Source: Paenibacillus tritici
GTDB lineage: Bacteria > Bacillota > Bacilli > Paenibacillales > Paenibacillaceae
Length of the DNA: 64,000 bases
Assembly (NCBI RefSeq): GCF_013204885.1
Contig: NZ_JABMKX010000003.1
Location: 186,001-250,000, forward strand
Direction of reading: 5' to 3'
The notes beneath the pieces were generated by a model. The model searched no databases. It had not been told where the DNA came from and worked only from the letters and a program-made list of their open reading frames with translations. Shown one piece after another: positions 33,687 to 43,430 of this stretch. Numbering within the stretch: the first letter of the stretch is position 1; the number at the start of each line of letters is the position of its first letter. A program made the translations under genes and the position numbers.

Positions 33687-33752
33687 TGGCTGCTTCCTCC
33701 TCATTTATATCTGCTATTCAGAAAATAATGATCATCTTCTCTCCCTATAAGT

Positions 33753-33796
33753 TTCGACTAAGTTTCGACATCTGGATTGAATATCCTTCTGTCGAA
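33753..33796 (-). promoter_or_regulatory. spo0A control region: sigma-H-like promoter and 0A boxes
   Basis: On the minus strand AGGATAT (33781-33787) and GTCGAAA (33763-33769) are separated by 11 bases, close to the sigma-H pattern AGGAWWW-N11-RNNGAAT. 0A boxes (TGTCGAA) occur at 33764-33770 on the minus strand and 33790-33796 on the plus strand, with a one-mismatch copy (AGTCGAA) at 33753-33759. One box overlaps the -10 element, as expected for autoregulation. Confidence 0.75.
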
Positions 33797-33875
33797 AATT
33801 ATTTTTCTTTATTTTTTTTGGACGTTGATTTATAATTAAATATTTTGTTTCACGATTCGATGTTAATCGGCGCTC

Positions 33876-33882
33876 TTCGACA
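33876..33882 (-). promoter_or_regulatory. 0A box directly after the spoIVB terminator
   Basis: On the minus strand the terminator T run continues into TTTTTGTCGAA, a full 0A-box match, about 190 bases upstream of the spo0A start. Confidence 0.65.
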
Positions 33883-33914
33883 AAAAAATCTTAAGGCTAA
33901 ACCGCCTTAAGATT
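33882..33914 (-). terminator. spoIVB terminator containing the stop codon
   Basis: On the minus strand AATCTTAAGGC, a six-base loop GGTTTA, GCCTTAAGATT and a run of seven Ts form a perfect intrinsic terminator. The last coding triplets (Leu, Lys, Ala, Val) and most of the TAG stop codon lie inside the stem and loop. Confidence 0.92.
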
Positions 33915-35030
33915 GTATTGAGGCTCCTGATCTTGTTGAACTACACCGGAATCCCTCAGCATCCATTCAATGAAGCAGCCATAACCCGACTTCGGATCAT
34001 TGACGAATACGTGAGTTACCGCACCGATCAGCCGGCCGTTCTGGACAATCGGGCTGCCGCTCATCCCCTGGACAATCCCTCCGGTCTTATCAAGCAGACG
34101 GGAGTCAGTGATGCGCAGCACCATTCCTTTGGTCGCAGGAGTCTGCTGACGGGCTACATGAATAATCTCCACATTGAAGCGTTCGACCTGCTGACCATCG
34201 ACTACCGTGAGAATCTGCGCCGGGCCTTCCTTCACTTCAGTGCTCATGGCTACCGGAATCGGTTCCTGATACAGGCTGTGCTCGGGATTGCGGGTCATTT
34301 TGCCGAAGATGCCGAAATCGGTGTTGCTCTCTACATTGCCGAGCACCTGGCTTTCCTTCAGAAAATGGGCCCGTTTCTCGCCCGGATCACCGTCCTGGCT
34401 TTTGGAGATGGAGGTGACACTGGACTGCACGATATGCCCGCTGCCCACCACGATTGGAGTTCCTGTGTTCATGTCGGTTATAACATGTCCAAGTGCCCCG
34501 TACACCCCTTGCTTCGGAGCATAGAAAGTGAGTGTCCCAACACCTGCCGCAGAATCACGGATGTAGAGGCCCAGCCGCCACACCTTGTCCGTGCGGTCAT
34601 AGGCGGGCTTAAGCTGAGCTGTATGCTCTTTACCGCCGCGTTTGTACACAATGCTTAGGGAATTATTGCTTTTACCTGCATGCTCTACCAGCTTCGCGAC
34701 CTTGGATACCTCGTCCAGCTTCACTCCGTTAATGGAGATCATCAGATCCCCCGGCATAAGGCCGCTGTTCTCACCGGGTGAAGTCTTGGACTGCTCCGAT
34801 ACTTCAATCAGATGATGCCCTACAACCAGCACGCCTGCTGACTTCACCTTCACGCCAATGGTTTGGCCTCCGGGGATGACCTTAAGCTCACTCCCGGTCC
34901 CCTGTACCGCCTTAAGCGGCTGATGTTCAAGTGGTGCTGCCTGGATCTGCGCGGGTCCCGTTATGCCTGATAAGCTGAGAAAGAAGGCAAATAAAAGGCC
35001 GGGCAAAAACTTCCTGAGGTTAGGCTTCAA
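33897..35030 (-). CDS. spoIVB: SpoIVB serine peptidase
   Basis: SpoIVB is secreted from the forespore and cleaves SpoIVFA to activate pro-sigma-K processing. The 377-residue protein has an N-terminal signal/anchor (LPGLLFAFFLSLSGITG), a PDZ domain (GLMPGDLMISINGVKLDEVS), and the S55 peptidase domain with GALGHVITD (His) and QGMSGSPIVQNGRLIGAV (catalytic Ser). The only plausible start is TTG with GGGAG upstream. It lies between recN and spo0A, as in all sporeformers of this group. Its terminator overlaps the stop codon. Confidence 0.95.
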   Translation of the reverse strand: MKPNLRKFLPGLLFAFFLSLSGITGPAQIQAAPLEHQPLKAVQGTGSELKVIPGGQTIGVKVKSAGVLVVGHHLIEVSEQSKTSPGENSGLMPGDLMISINGVKLDEVSKVAKLVEHAGKSNNSLSIVYKRGGKEHTAQLKPAYDRTDKVWRLGLYIRDSAAGVGTLTFYAPKQGVYGALGHVITDMNTGTPIVVGSGHIVQSSVTSISKSQDGDPGEKRAHFLKESQVLGNVESNTDFGIFGKMTRNPEHSLYQEPIPVAMSTEVKEGPAQILTVVDGQQVERFNVEIIHVARQQTPATKGMVLRITDSRLLDKTGGIVQGMSGSPIVQNGRLIGAVTHVFVNDPKSGYGCFIEWMLRDSGVVQQDQEPQYNLKAV

Positions 35031-35144
35031 TGGCTGTCACGCTCCCTTTTGCTTCTTTCGCTTGACGAAAAAGGTGGTCGCCAATTGCGTACCTATAAGA
35101 TAACCTTGCCCCCAGGCTTTTATTACTGTCAATCATTGTCCCGC

Positions 35145-36872
35145 TTAGCTTACAGCTGCCTTGCTGGCCTCGGCCAGACCCAGCATCTCCTGTGCGTGAT
35201 GCAATGTTTTTTCGGTAATTTCCACACCACCCAGCATCCGGGCCAGCTCCATCACCCGGCCTTCTGCCGAGAGGGAGTCCACTTCGGTCATCGTGCGTCC
35301 GTCTTCGACTTTTTTGACAATGAGGTATTGATGATCTGCCATACAGGCCACCTGCGGCAGGTGGGTAATGGAGAACACCTGGCAAGTGAAGGATAGCTTG
35401 AACAATTTATCTGCGATGGACTGGGCTGCACGCCCGCTGACCCCGGTATCCACTTCGTCGAAGATCAGAACAGGAATGGCATCATGCCGGGCAAAAATAC
35501 TTTTCATCGCCAGCATGATCCGTGACAGCTCACCGCCGGAGGCGATTTTGCCCAACGGACGCAAAGGCTCACCCGGATTCGGGGAGATCATGAACTCAGC
35601 GCTGTCGATCCCCTGCCGGGTCAGACGGTAACGCCGCCCTTCATACTCCATCCCGCGCGGGTCTTCGAGCGTATCCATCTTGACCTGAAGTGAGGTCCGC
35701 TCCATCTGCAGATCCTTCAGCTCACTCTCCACTTGGGAAGCGAGCTCCGTCGCACACTGCCGCCGCGCTGCGCTTAGGACCCGGGCCGCTTTCATTAAGG
35801 TGCTGAGCAGGTCATCGCGTTTGGCCGTTAATTTCTCAATGTATTCATCCTTATTCTCCAGAAGATCGGTCTCCCGCTGAATCTGCTCATAATATTCCAG
35901 AATCTGCTCCACGCTGTCCCCGTATTTACGCCGCAGTCCGGTGATCAGATCCAGACGGTTCTCAATGTCCTCCAGCCGGGCCGGATTGAATTCGATCTCT
36001 TCCCTGTAGTCACGCAGTTGAAACGCTACATCCTCCAGCTGGTAATAAGATGATTGCAATTGCTCGAAAACTGCCCTTAAGCCCTTCTCGTCATACCGGA
36101 TTGCATCCTCCAGCTTGGAAATGACACTTCCAATGGACTCCAGCCCTTGCCTGTCATACAGCAGCTCGTATGCGCCGGATACTGAATCCATCATTTTCTC
36201 ACTGTGGGATAGTTTTACCCGTTCTTCGGCAAGTAATTCATCTTCTCCCGGTTTTAGTCCCGCAGCAGAAATTTCCTCAAGCTGAAAACGGTACAAATCC
36301 AGCATCTGATACGCTTTTTGGCTGGTTTCCTGAAGTTCCCGGAGTTCTTTTTCCACTTTGGCAAAGGCCGTATATTTCTCCTGATAATCCGCTTTGAGCG
36401 GACCAATCACAGCTTCTCCATAGGTATCCAGCAATCCCAGGTGACGTTCTGCCTTCAGCAGATTCTGATGCTCATGCTGTCCGTGGATATTGACCAGCAG
36501 CTCGCCGATTTCACGCAGCATGCTCAGGTTGACCATTTGGCCGTTCACCCGTGAAGTGCTTTTGCCCTGGGAGGTAATCTCCCGGCGGATCACCAGATGC
36601 TCTTCGCGCTCTGCTCCGATGCCAAGCCGCTCCAGCGTATCCCAGACCGGATGACCTCCCGGCAGACTGAAAAGCGCTTCCATTTCCGCCTTGTCACACC
36701 CATACCGGATAGAGTCCGCTGAACCGCGGCCTCCGGCAATGAGCGCAAGCGCATCAATGATGATCGACTTCCCTGCACCGGTCTCCCCTGTAAGGACATG
36801 GAACCCCGGATAAAAGTGCACATCCACCGCCTCAACAACGGCCAGATTGCGTATAGACAATGTTTCTAACAC
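35145..36872 (-). CDS. recN: DNA repair protein RecN
   Basis: RecN is an SMC-like ATPase that acts early at double-strand breaks. The 575-residue protein has Walker A GETGAGKSIIIDAL near the start, long coiled-coil arms in the middle (ELRELQETSQKAYQMLDLYR and following), and the C-terminal lobe with the signature region ASGGELSRIMLAMKS and Walker B PVLIFDEVDTGVSG. GTG at 36872, preceded by GGGGGTG, gives the length of B. subtilis RecN; the longer ORF is unsupported. It follows argR. Confidence 0.95.
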   Translation of the reverse strand: MLETLSIRNLAVVEAVDVHFYPGFHVLTGETGAGKSIIIDALALIAGGRGSADSIRYGCDKAEMEALFSLPGGHPVWDTLERLGIGAEREEHLVIRREITSQGKSTSRVNGQMVNLSMLREIGELLVNIHGQHEHQNLLKAERHLGLLDTYGEAVIGPLKADYQEKYTAFAKVEKELRELQETSQKAYQMLDLYRFQLEEISAAGLKPGEDELLAEERVKLSHSEKMMDSVSGAYELLYDRQGLESIGSVISKLEDAIRYDEKGLRAVFEQLQSSYYQLEDVAFQLRDYREEIEFNPARLEDIENRLDLITGLRRKYGDSVEQILEYYEQIQRETDLLENKDEYIEKLTAKRDDLLSTLMKAARVLSAARRQCATELASQVESELKDLQMERTSLQVKMDTLEDPRGMEYEGRRYRLTRQGIDSAEFMISPNPGEPLRPLGKIASGGELSRIMLAMKSIFARHDAIPVLIFDEVDTGVSGRAAQSIADKLFKLSFTCQVFSITHLPQVACMADHQYLIVKKVEDGRTMTEVDSLSAEGRVMELARMLGGVEITEKTLHHAQEMLGLAEASKAAVS

Positions 36873-36921
36873 GATTACAGCACCCCCGAAAAGATGATCG
36901 CTTATCTCTCCATAATCAGTC

Positions 36922-37371
36922 TTACGATATATATCCCATAATTTGTGCAATGACGTTCTTACTGTCTTCCGGCTGGCGGCAGATAATCAGAATCGTATCG
37001 TCCCCTGAGATGGTGCCCATAATTTGCGGCCAGTCGATATTATCAATCAGTGCAGCCACGGAATTCGCCGTTCCCGGAAGGCACTTCATCACGACGAGAT
37101 TCGCGGAATAGTCGATCTGTACAAAGTTGTCCACCAGCACCCGCTTCAGCTTCTGGGTCGGGTTGTAACGCTGGTCCGTAGGCAGAGAATATTTGTAACG
37201 CCCGTCATCCATAGGCACTTTAATGAGCAGCAGTTCCTTGATATCGCGGGATACGGTAGCCTGGGTGACTTGAAATCCGGCTTCGCGCAGAGCTTCCACC
37301 AGATCATCCTGGGTTTCGATTTCCATTTGCGATATAATTTCTCTTATTTTGATGTGCCTGTGTCCCTTCAT
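36922..37371 (-). CDS. argR: Arginine repressor ArgR/AhrC
   Basis: The 149-residue regulator represses arginine biosynthesis and activates catabolism with arginine as co-effector. It has the winged helix ([40 protein letters not shown]) and the C-terminal hexamerization and arginine-binding domain with [11 protein letters not shown] and [14 protein letters not shown] (acidic pair that binds arginine). GAGGCAACA precedes the ATG. Position between the tlyA region and recN is conserved across Bacillales. Confidence 0.95.
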   Translation of the reverse strand: MKGHRHIKIREIISQMEIETQDDLVEALREAGFQVTQATVSRDIKELLLIKVPMDDGRYKYSLPTDQRYNPTQKLKRVLVDNFVQIDYSANLVVMKCLPGTANSVAALIDNIDWPQIMGTISGDDTILIICRQPEDSKNVIAQIMGYIS

Positions 37372-37397
37372 TGTTGCCTCCTGTATTTATATTGTGC

Positions 37398-37868
37398 TTA
37401 GCTGGATTCCCCGTCGTCCTTACCGAAATTGATCACATGAATGTTGGAATTCACCGTATCCACATACAATACACCGCTGCAATCCGGATAAATCAGCAGA
37501 TAAGGAAGCAAGGTGTCGCGCAGGCCGCTGCCGGTGAATTCAAGCTCCTTGCGGGGACGCGACAGGATCACCAGATAGTAATGCTCCTCATTCTTGAGGG
37601 CTACATAATCAATAAACAGCCTGCTGTACATCGGTGCGCCATTCACCTGAAAAGACAGCGGGATCTTCAGCTTGCCGCCGACCACCTCATAACCGGCATC
37701 CTCCAGCAGACCGATGCACGGATGGCGCTGGATCACCTTGTTGATCGGCACCCGGTCCTTCAGGAAGGACTGCGGAGAGCCTTGCAGCCAGATGTAGATT
37801 CTGTAAATGATAAAGATTGCCGCCGCCAGTCCCATAAGTGCCACTACGGCCTTGTCCGAGCTCGCCAC
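37398..37868 (-). CDS. Conserved protein with one N-terminal membrane helix
   Basis: The protein (about 156 residues) has a single helix near the N-terminus (VVALMGLAAAIFIIYRIYIWL) and a soluble part that looks like a restriction-endonuclease-like or similar alpha/beta domain (YEVVGGKLKIPLSFQ, RLFIDYVALKNEEHYYLVIL, LLPYLLIYPDCSGVLYVD). Several starts are possible; GTG at 37868 has GAGG eight bases upstream, while GTG at 37877 or ATG at 37874 sit on the ribosome site. It lies between tlyA and argR. No family name is assigned. Confidence 0.75.
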   Translation of the reverse strand: MASSDKAVVALMGLAAAIFIIYRIYIWLQGSPQSFLKDRVPINKVIQRHPCIGLLEDAGYEVVGGKLKIPLSFQVNGAPMYSRLFIDYVALKNEEHYYLVILSRPRKELEFTGSGLRDTLLPYLLIYPDCSGVLYVDTVNSNIHVINFGKDDGESS

Positions 37869-37933
37869 TCCCATCACCTCGGTGAATTATTCGCGTGAGG
37901 GCGGGTGAAATCCTGCAAATTCTTATTCTTGCA

Positions 37934-37964
37934 GCAAAAGAAACTCATCGCTTCGATGAGTTTC
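37934..37964 (-). terminator. tlyA terminator built from its last codons
   Basis: On the minus strand GAAACTCATCG, loop AAG, CGATGAGTTTC then TTTTGC form a perfect 11-base stem. The last codons of tlyA and its TGA stop lie inside the stem. Confidence 0.88.
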
Positions 37965-38832
37965 CCTGGTTCGCAGCGCTAAAGGTTGCATTCGCTTCCT
38001 TAATAACGGAATCTGCAAGCGCGGCGAAATTATTCGGCTGTGCTTCAGCCGCAGAAGGCTGCTCCACGGAAGTACCCTCCGCAGCTTCAGGCAGCAGCTT
38101 CCAGTGTGCCAGAAATTCGATATTCCCTTCCCCTCCGGTAATCGGCGAGAAGGTCAGCCCTTCCAGTCTGTAGCCCAGGTCAGCCGCCATGGAGAGCACG
38201 TTGACAAGCACTTCTCTGTGAACAGCCGATTCGCGCACCACTCCCGACTTGCCCACCTTCTCACGGCCGGCTTCGAACTGCGGCTTGATCAGCGCAGCGA
38301 TGTCGGCGGGGCGGTTCAGCAGCGCCTTAAGCGGCGGCAGAATAATCTTCAGCGAGATGAACGACACATCAATACTGGCAAAGTCAGGCACAGGCCCCTT
38401 GAGATCAGGCGGGGTCATGTAACGGAAATTGGTCTGCTCCATGACGGTTACGCGCTCATCACTTCGCAGGCTCCAGTCCAGCTGATTCTGGCCCACATCA
38501 ATTGCATACACATGGCTCGCACCATTCTGGAGCGCACAGTCGGTGAAGCCGCCTGTGGAGGAGCCGATATCCAGCATAATCCGCCCGTTCAGTGCAATGC
38601 CGAACTGCCGCAGGGCCTTCTCCAGCTTCAGGCCGCCCCGGCTGACATAGGGATGCACCGCTCCCTTGACTCTCAGGACAGAGCTGCGCAGCACCTTCAT
38701 TCCCGGCTTCTCGATCCGTTCTTCATTCGCCAGGACAAGGCCGGCCATTATGGCCGCTTTGGCCTTCTCCCGGCTGTCGTAGAATCCTTGTTCCACTAAC
38801 AGTACATCTATTCTTTCCTTAGGGTGTTCCAT
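37945..38832 (-). CDS. tlyA: TlyA-family 2'-O rRNA methyltransferase (YqxC-like)
   Basis: The 295-residue protein has an N-terminal S4 RNA-binding domain (RIDVLLVEQGFYDSREKAKA) and an FtsJ-like methyltransferase domain (YVSRGGLKLEKAL, the SAM motif LDIGSSTGGFTDC, IDVGQNQL, and KPQFEAGREKVGK). Family members methylate 16S/23S rRNA or act as hemolysins in some reports. A C-terminal tail of about 45 residues (AEGTSVEQPSAAEAQPNN and following) is extra and low-complexity. MEHPKERID was chosen because GGGAG is six bases upstream. It follows dxs in the conserved order. Confidence 0.93.
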   Translation of the reverse strand: MEHPKERIDVLLVEQGFYDSREKAKAAIMAGLVLANEERIEKPGMKVLRSSVLRVKGAVHPYVSRGGLKLEKALRQFGIALNGRIMLDIGSSTGGFTDCALQNGASHVYAIDVGQNQLDWSLRSDERVTVMEQTNFRYMTPPDLKGPVPDFASIDVSFISLKIILPPLKALLNRPADIAALIKPQFEAGREKVGKSGVVRESAVHREVLVNVLSMAADLGYRLEGLTFSPITGGEGNIEFLAHWKLLPEAAEGTSVEQPSAAEAQPNNFAALADSVIKEANATFSAANQGNSSKR

Positions 38833-38874
38833 GTTCATCTCCCGATCACTGCAGTCCGGCTTCCATCACTGTTG

Positions 38875-40779
38875 TCAGGAGGTGGAAGTTGACTTATAAG
38901 TATAAGTGCTGAGTGCCTTCATCGCCTTGATTCGCCCGCACAACGCTTCAACGGTCAGCCCTGTCTCCTGGCGCTGCTCTTTGATCGAGCCATGTTCGAC
39001 AAAACTATCCGGTATCCCCATCAGGTGGACACGGGCATCATAAATTTCGTGCTCCGCATAGAATTCCAGCACTGCACTGCCCAGACTGCCCGCCTGGCTT
39101 GCTTCTTCCAGCACCACCATGCTGGTTCCGGCATGTGCGAGATCCAGCAGCATGGAGTTATCCAGCGGCTTCAGGAAGCGGGCATTCACTACACCGACCT
39201 GAATGCCTTCACGTTTCAGCAGCTCAGCAGCCTCTTCAGCCACCTGAACCATCGGCCCGCAGGCAAGCACCGCATAATCATCACCGGCGCGCAGCCGCTC
39301 CCAGGTGCCAATAGGCAGGCTGTGAAGCTCTGCATCCAGTGCCACGCCTGTGCCGTTAATCCGCGGATAGCGGAAAGCGATTGGTCCATCATCATAATCC
39401 AGCGCCGTCTTCATCATGTGGCGCAGCTCATTCTCGTCCTTCGGCATCATCAGTACCAGGTTGGGAATGTGACGCATGAAGGCGATATCGTAGACGCCCT
39501 GATGGGTCTCCCCGTCAGCGCCCACGAAGCCCGCACGGTCAATGGCGAACATAACATTGGCATTATGACGGCAGATATCATGAACAATCTGATCATACGC
39601 CCGCTGCATGAAGGTGGAATAGACGGCAAAGACCGGCTTCATTCCCTCCATGGCCAGCGCCGCACACAAGGTGGCGGCATGCTGCTCGGCAATCCCGACA
39701 TCAATCATCCGGCCCGGGAACTCCTTAGCGAACGGGAACAGTCCCGAACCGCCCGGCATCGCCGGGGTTACGGCTACCAGCCGTTTGTCTTGATGCCCCA
39801 GTTCAATCAGTGTCTGTCCGAACACCTCGGTGTACATCGGATTGCCGACGGCCTGAAGCACCTGGCCTGATTCGATTTTGTAAGGGGAGATGCCATGCCA
39901 TTTATAAGAATCGACTTCCGCCGGCTTGTAGCCCTTGCCCTTGGTGGTCAGTACATGCACCAGAACCGGGCCGGTTACATTATCCGCCTGGTGGAAGGTA
40001 TCAATCATCTTCTCCAGGTCATGACCGTCCACCGGTCCGAGATAAGTGAATCCGAGCTCCTCGAACAGAACGCCGGGAACCAGCATATTCTTCAGGCCGT
40101 CCTTCACATTCTGCGCCGTCTTCGCCAGCCGTCCGCCAATGGCCGGAATCTTCTTCAGCAGGCCTTCCACCTCATCCTTCGCCCGCAGATAGTGGCGGTC
40201 CGAACGGATTTTGCTCAAATAATTATGCATCGCCCCTACATTCGGAGCAATCGACATTTCATTATCATTAAGGATAACCATCAGCTTGCGGCCCTCATGG
40301 CCAATATGGTTCAGGGCTTCAAAAGCCATCCCGCCGGTAAGGGCACCGTCGCCGATCACGGCAATTACCTTATTGTCCCCGCCCTTCAAATCACGGGCCA
40401 TCGCCATACCCATGGCTGCAGACAAAGAGGTACTGCTGTGTCCGGCTTCCCAGACATCATGCTCGCTCTCTGTACGCTTGACGAAGCCGCATAATCCGCC
40501 ATGCTTGCGCAGGGAATCGAACCGGTCCTGGCGGCCGGTTAATATTTTGTGGACATACGCCTGATGCCCTACGTCATAAATCATTTTGTCACGTGGACTG
40601 TCATAACAGTAGTGCAGGGCCAGTGTAAGCTCCACGACGCCCAGATTGGATGCGAGATGCCCCCCTGTTACAGACAGCTTCTCGATCAGAAACTGGCGGA
40701 TCTCCTCCGCAAGTGCAGCCAGTTCCCCGACTGATAGAGATTTAAGTTGCTGAGGATCATTTATTTGTGGAAGCAGCAC
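38875..40779 (-). CDS. dxs: 1-deoxy-D-xylulose-5-phosphate synthase
   Basis: Dxs condenses pyruvate and glyceraldehyde-3-phosphate, the entry step of the MEP isoprenoid pathway. The 634-residue protein shows the thiamine site [30 protein letters not shown], the second domain with [15 protein letters not shown], and the C-terminal domain [14 protein letters not shown]. The GTG at 40779, seven bases after GGGG, gives the usual length. It sits directly after ispA, so two isoprenoid enzymes are probably cotranscribed with DNA-repair genes. Confidence 0.96.
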   Translation of the reverse strand: MLLPQINDPQQLKSLSVGELAALAEEIRQFLIEKLSVTGGHLASNLGVVELTLALHYCYDSPRDKMIYDVGHQAYVHKILTGRQDRFDSLRKHGGLCGFVKRTESEHDVWEAGHSSTSLSAAMGMAMARDLKGGDNKVIAVIGDGALTGGMAFEALNHIGHEGRKLMVILNDNEMSIAPNVGAMHNYLSKIRSDRHYLRAKDEVEGLLKKIPAIGGRLAKTAQNVKDGLKNMLVPGVLFEELGFTYLGPVDGHDLEKMIDTFHQADNVTGPVLVHVLTTKGKGYKPAEVDSYKWHGISPYKIESGQVLQAVGNPMYTEVFGQTLIELGHQDKRLVAVTPAMPGGSGLFPFAKEFPGRMIDVGIAEQHAATLCAALAMEGMKPVFAVYSTFMQRAYDQIVHDICRHNANVMFAIDRAGFVGADGETHQGVYDIAFMRHIPNLVLMMPKDENELRHMMKTALDYDDGPIAFRYPRINGTGVALDAELHSLPIGTWERLRAGDDYAVLACGPMVQVAEEAAELLKREGIQVGVVNARFLKPLDNSMLLDLAHAGTSMVVLEEASQAGSLGSAVLEFYAEHEIYDARVHLMGIPDSFVEHGSIKEQRQETGLTVEALCGRIKAMKALSTYTYKSTSTS

Positions 40780-40873
40780 GAGTATTCCCCGCTTTCCTAG
40801 ATGTTGTAAAATATAAACCCCATTATAACACAAACGAAACGGCTGTCGAAACACAGCCGTTCCCGAAATTCCT

Positions 40874-41821
40874 CTAATGATCGCGTGACATCAGATAATC
40901 TGCAATCTCAAGCAGACGGGAAGGGTCCTGGAACCCGCCCTCAAGAACCGCATTATGCGCCGCAGCCGTCAGCTGCTTCACCTCTTCACGTGAAGCCTCA
41001 AGGCCGATGAAGTAAGGATAGGTCACCTTCTGCTGCTTGACATCGCTGCCGGTTTTTTTGCCCAGCTTGCTCTCATCACCAACCAGGTCAAGAATATCAT
41101 CCTGGATCTGAAAAGCCAGACCAATCTGAGTCCCGAACCGGCGCAGCGCCTCCAGCTGACCTTCGTCCGCACCGGCAATTCTGCCTCCCGCCAGCAGCGA
41201 GAAGATCATCAGATCGCCGGTCTTATGCAGATGGATATACTGAAGCTGATGCAGGTCGGTTAATCCCTGCTCGCCTTCCATATCCGCAACCTGCCCGCCG
41301 ACCATTCCGCGCGGACCGGCCATCTCGGCCAGATCCTCCACGATGGACAGCACATTCTCCGCTGGAACGCCATGCTTGCGGGAAGACTGCACGACACTGT
41401 AAAAGGCATGGGTCAGCAGGGCATCTCCGGCCAGGATCGCCGCAGCTTCTCCGTATACTTTATGATTCGTAAGCTTGCCGCGCCGGTAGTCATCATTATC
41501 CATGGCTGGCAGATCATCATGAATCAGGGAGTAGGTGTGCACCATCTCAATCGCTGCCGCTACGGGCAGTGCAGCTTCACGGCTGCCGCCCAGGGCTTCA
41601 CAGGCGGCGATGACCAGCAGCGGACGCAGGCGTTTGCCGCCTGCCTGCAGCGAGTAGTCCATCGCCTCCCGGAGCACCTGAGGCACGATCCATTCCGCAG
41701 GCACGATTGCGCCCAGCGCCTCAGCCACCCAGTCGCCCACTTCGGCAATGTACTGCTTCAGCGGTTCACGCGCCTGTGTCTCTGCCGGGCTGCCGGATGG
41801 CTGATACTCAGAACGACTCAT
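40874..41821 (-). CDS. ispA: Polyprenyl (farnesyl) diphosphate synthase
   Basis: The enzyme adds isopentenyl units to make C15 prenyl diphosphate. The 315-residue protein has both aspartate-rich motifs, [14 protein letters not shown] and [13 protein letters not shown], plus GGKRLRP near residue 50, KTGDLM and [13 protein letters not shown], all typical of IspA. The start ATG at 41821 overlaps the xseB stop by 14 bases and uses GGAAGG within xseB. Its neighbours xseB and dxs are those found in B. subtilis and many proteobacteria. Confidence 0.95.
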   Translation of the reverse strand: MSRSEYQPSGSPAETQAREPLKQYIAEVGDWVAEALGAIVPAEWIVPQVLREAMDYSLQAGGKRLRPLLVIAACEALGGSREAALPVAAAIEMVHTYSLIHDDLPAMDNDDYRRGKLTNHKVYGEAAAILAGDALLTHAFYSVVQSSRKHGVPAENVLSIVEDLAEMAGPRGMVGGQVADMEGEQGLTDLHQLQYIHLHKTGDLMIFSLLAGGRIAGADEGQLEALRRFGTQIGLAFQIQDDILDLVGDESKLGKKTGSDVKQQKVTYPYFIGLEASREEVKQLTAAAHNAVLEGGFQDPSRLLEIADYLMSRDH

Positions 41822-42065
41822 CGCCATCGCCTTCCAGCCGGGCACCGAACGGCTTCTTGCGCAGCTCGCCATCCTCCGATGTGATCATCTCAATCTTGCG
41901 TTCCACTTGCTCCAGCTTGCTGCCGCAGAGCTGCGAGAGCTTCATTCCCTGCTGGAATAAATCAATCGCCTTCTCCAGGGGAACGTCGCCATGCTCAAGC
42001 TCACGCACGATACCCTCCAGGCGTTCCATGGCTCCTTCAAAATCCAGTTCCGCTTCCTTCGTCAT
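41808..42065 (-). CDS. xseB: Exodeoxyribonuclease VII small subunit
   Basis: The 85-residue subunit binds the tail of XseA. It contains the family pattern DFEGAMERLEGIVRELEHGD followed by VPLEKAIDLFQQGMKLSQ, a long helical hairpin. It begins inside the end of xseA and overlaps ispA, so the three genes are tightly coupled. A Met four codons earlier is possible but sits on the ribosome site GAAGGAGG. The tail GDGDESF is variable in the family. Confidence 0.92.
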   Translation of the reverse strand: MTKEAELDFEGAMERLEGIVRELEHGDVPLEKAIDLFQQGMKLSQLCGSKLEQVERKIEMITSEDGELRKKPFGARLEGDGDESF

Positions 42066-43422
42066 CGTCTCTAACATCCTCCTTCATTCCCCATACATGG
42101 CAGTTCAGCTGTCCGTCATTAAGCTTTATGTTGACCACATCGCCAAGCTCTACTTCCTTCAGCGATTTGATTAAATGCTGTTCCTTCTCGTCATAGACGA
42201 GACTGTAGCCCCGTGACATGACCTTAAGCGGGCTGAGCGCATCCAGATGGCGCAGCTCAGCCCCGTAACGCGCGCGCTTATCGGCAAGGCGCGCCTGCAT
42301 GGCCCCGGCCAGCTCACGGGTGAGGCTGTCCGTGCGCCGGCGGGCAGCGCTGACGCTGCTAAGCGGATGGAAGCGCTGCAGGCTCTGGTGCAGCAGCGCG
42401 CTGCGCCCCTGTGCGCGGCTGTGCCTGGCTTCGGCGGCGCGGAGCAGGGCCGCGCGCAGCATGTCGAGCCGCTGCGCGTGCTGGGCCAGCTGCCGGCGGG
42501 GGCCGGCCAGCGCCAGCGAGCGCTGCAGCGCCGCGAGGCGTTCGCCGCCGCGCTGCGAGCGGCGCAGCAGCGCTTGGCGCAGCCGCTGCCGGGCAATGCG
42601 CAGCTGCCCGGCCAGCTCGGCTGCGCTCGGCACGGCAAGCTCCGCCGCTGCCGTGGGGGTTGCTGCCCGGAGATCGGCAGCGAAATCGGCGATCGTGAAG
42701 TCGGTCTCGTGGCCGACGGCCGAGATCACCGGAATCCCCGATGCCGCAATGGCCCGGGCGACGGCCTCTTCATTGAAGGCCCACAGCTCCTCCAGGGAGC
42801 CGCCGCCGCGCCCGACGATCAGCACATCGGCTTCGCCCATGGCGTTCAGGTTCTCTATGGCCTGCACAATGGACGGGCCTGCCCCCTTACCCTGTACGAG
42901 AACAGGGTAGAGAACAACCGCCACCTGCGGATAGCGGCGCTGCAGGGTGATGATGATATCCCGCACAGCCGCTCCTGTCGGTGAGGTAACCACACCGATC
43001 ACACGCGGGTAACGCGGCAGCGGACGCTTGCGTTCCGCTGCGAACAGGCCTTCCTTCTCCAGCTTGCTCTTGAGCTGCTCGTATGCCAGATACAGGCTGC
43101 CGATTCCGTCAGGCTGCATGTGTGTCGCATAGAACTGGTACTGCCCGTCCCGTTCATATACCGTCACATTCCCTCTGGCAATCACCTTGGTGCCTTCCTT
43201 CGGCACAAACGGCAGCCGTGAGTTATGCGAGGCGAACATGATGGATTTGATCCGGCTGCTCTCATCCTTCAGCGTGAAATACATATGCCCGCTTCCGTGA
43301 TGGGTGAAATTCGAGATTTCACCGCGAATCCATACATCGGACAGCAGAGAATCGGAATCCAGCTTCATGCGGATATACTTGTTAAGCTCCTTGATGGAGT
43401 AGATCTGCCGCTCTGCCGCCAT
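42037..43422 (-). CDS. xseA: Exodeoxyribonuclease VII large subunit
   Basis: XseA with XseB degrades single-stranded DNA. The 461-residue protein has an N-terminal OB domain (VWIRGEISNFTHHGSGHMYF), the catalytic core (VIGVVTSPTGAAVRDI, RRYPQVAVVLYPVLVQG, GRGGGSLEELWAFNEE, SAVGHETDFTIADFAADLRA), a long helical segment and the C-terminal SRGYSLVYD. The helical segment, around residues 260-380, is extremely Ala/Arg-rich and its DNA is far more GC-rich than the rest. Only eight bases separate it from folD. Confidence 0.95.
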   Translation of the reverse strand: MAAERQIYSIKELNKYIRMKLDSDSLLSDVWIRGEISNFTHHGSGHMYFTLKDESSRIKSIMFASHNSRLPFVPKEGTKVIARGNVTVYERDGQYQFYATHMQPDGIGSLYLAYEQLKSKLEKEGLFAAERKRPLPRYPRVIGVVTSPTGAAVRDIIITLQRRYPQVAVVLYPVLVQGKGAGPSIVQAIENLNAMGEADVLIVGRGGGSLEELWAFNEEAVARAIAASGIPVISAVGHETDFTIADFAADLRAATPTAAAELAVPSAAELAGQLRIARQRLRQALLRRSQRGGERLAALQRSLALAGPRRQLAQHAQRLDMLRAALLRAAEARHSRAQGRSALLHQSLQRFHPLSSVSAARRRTDSLTRELAGAMQARLADKRARYGAELRHLDALSPLKVMSRGYSLVYDEKEQHLIKSLKEVELGDVVNIKLNDGQLNCHVWGMKEDVRDDDEGSGTGF

Positions 43423-43430
43423 AAGCCAGC

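Noticed and set aside
42171..42910. Several long frames inside xseA
   Set aside because: Shadows caused by the GC-rich segment; XseA itself is complete and conserved.
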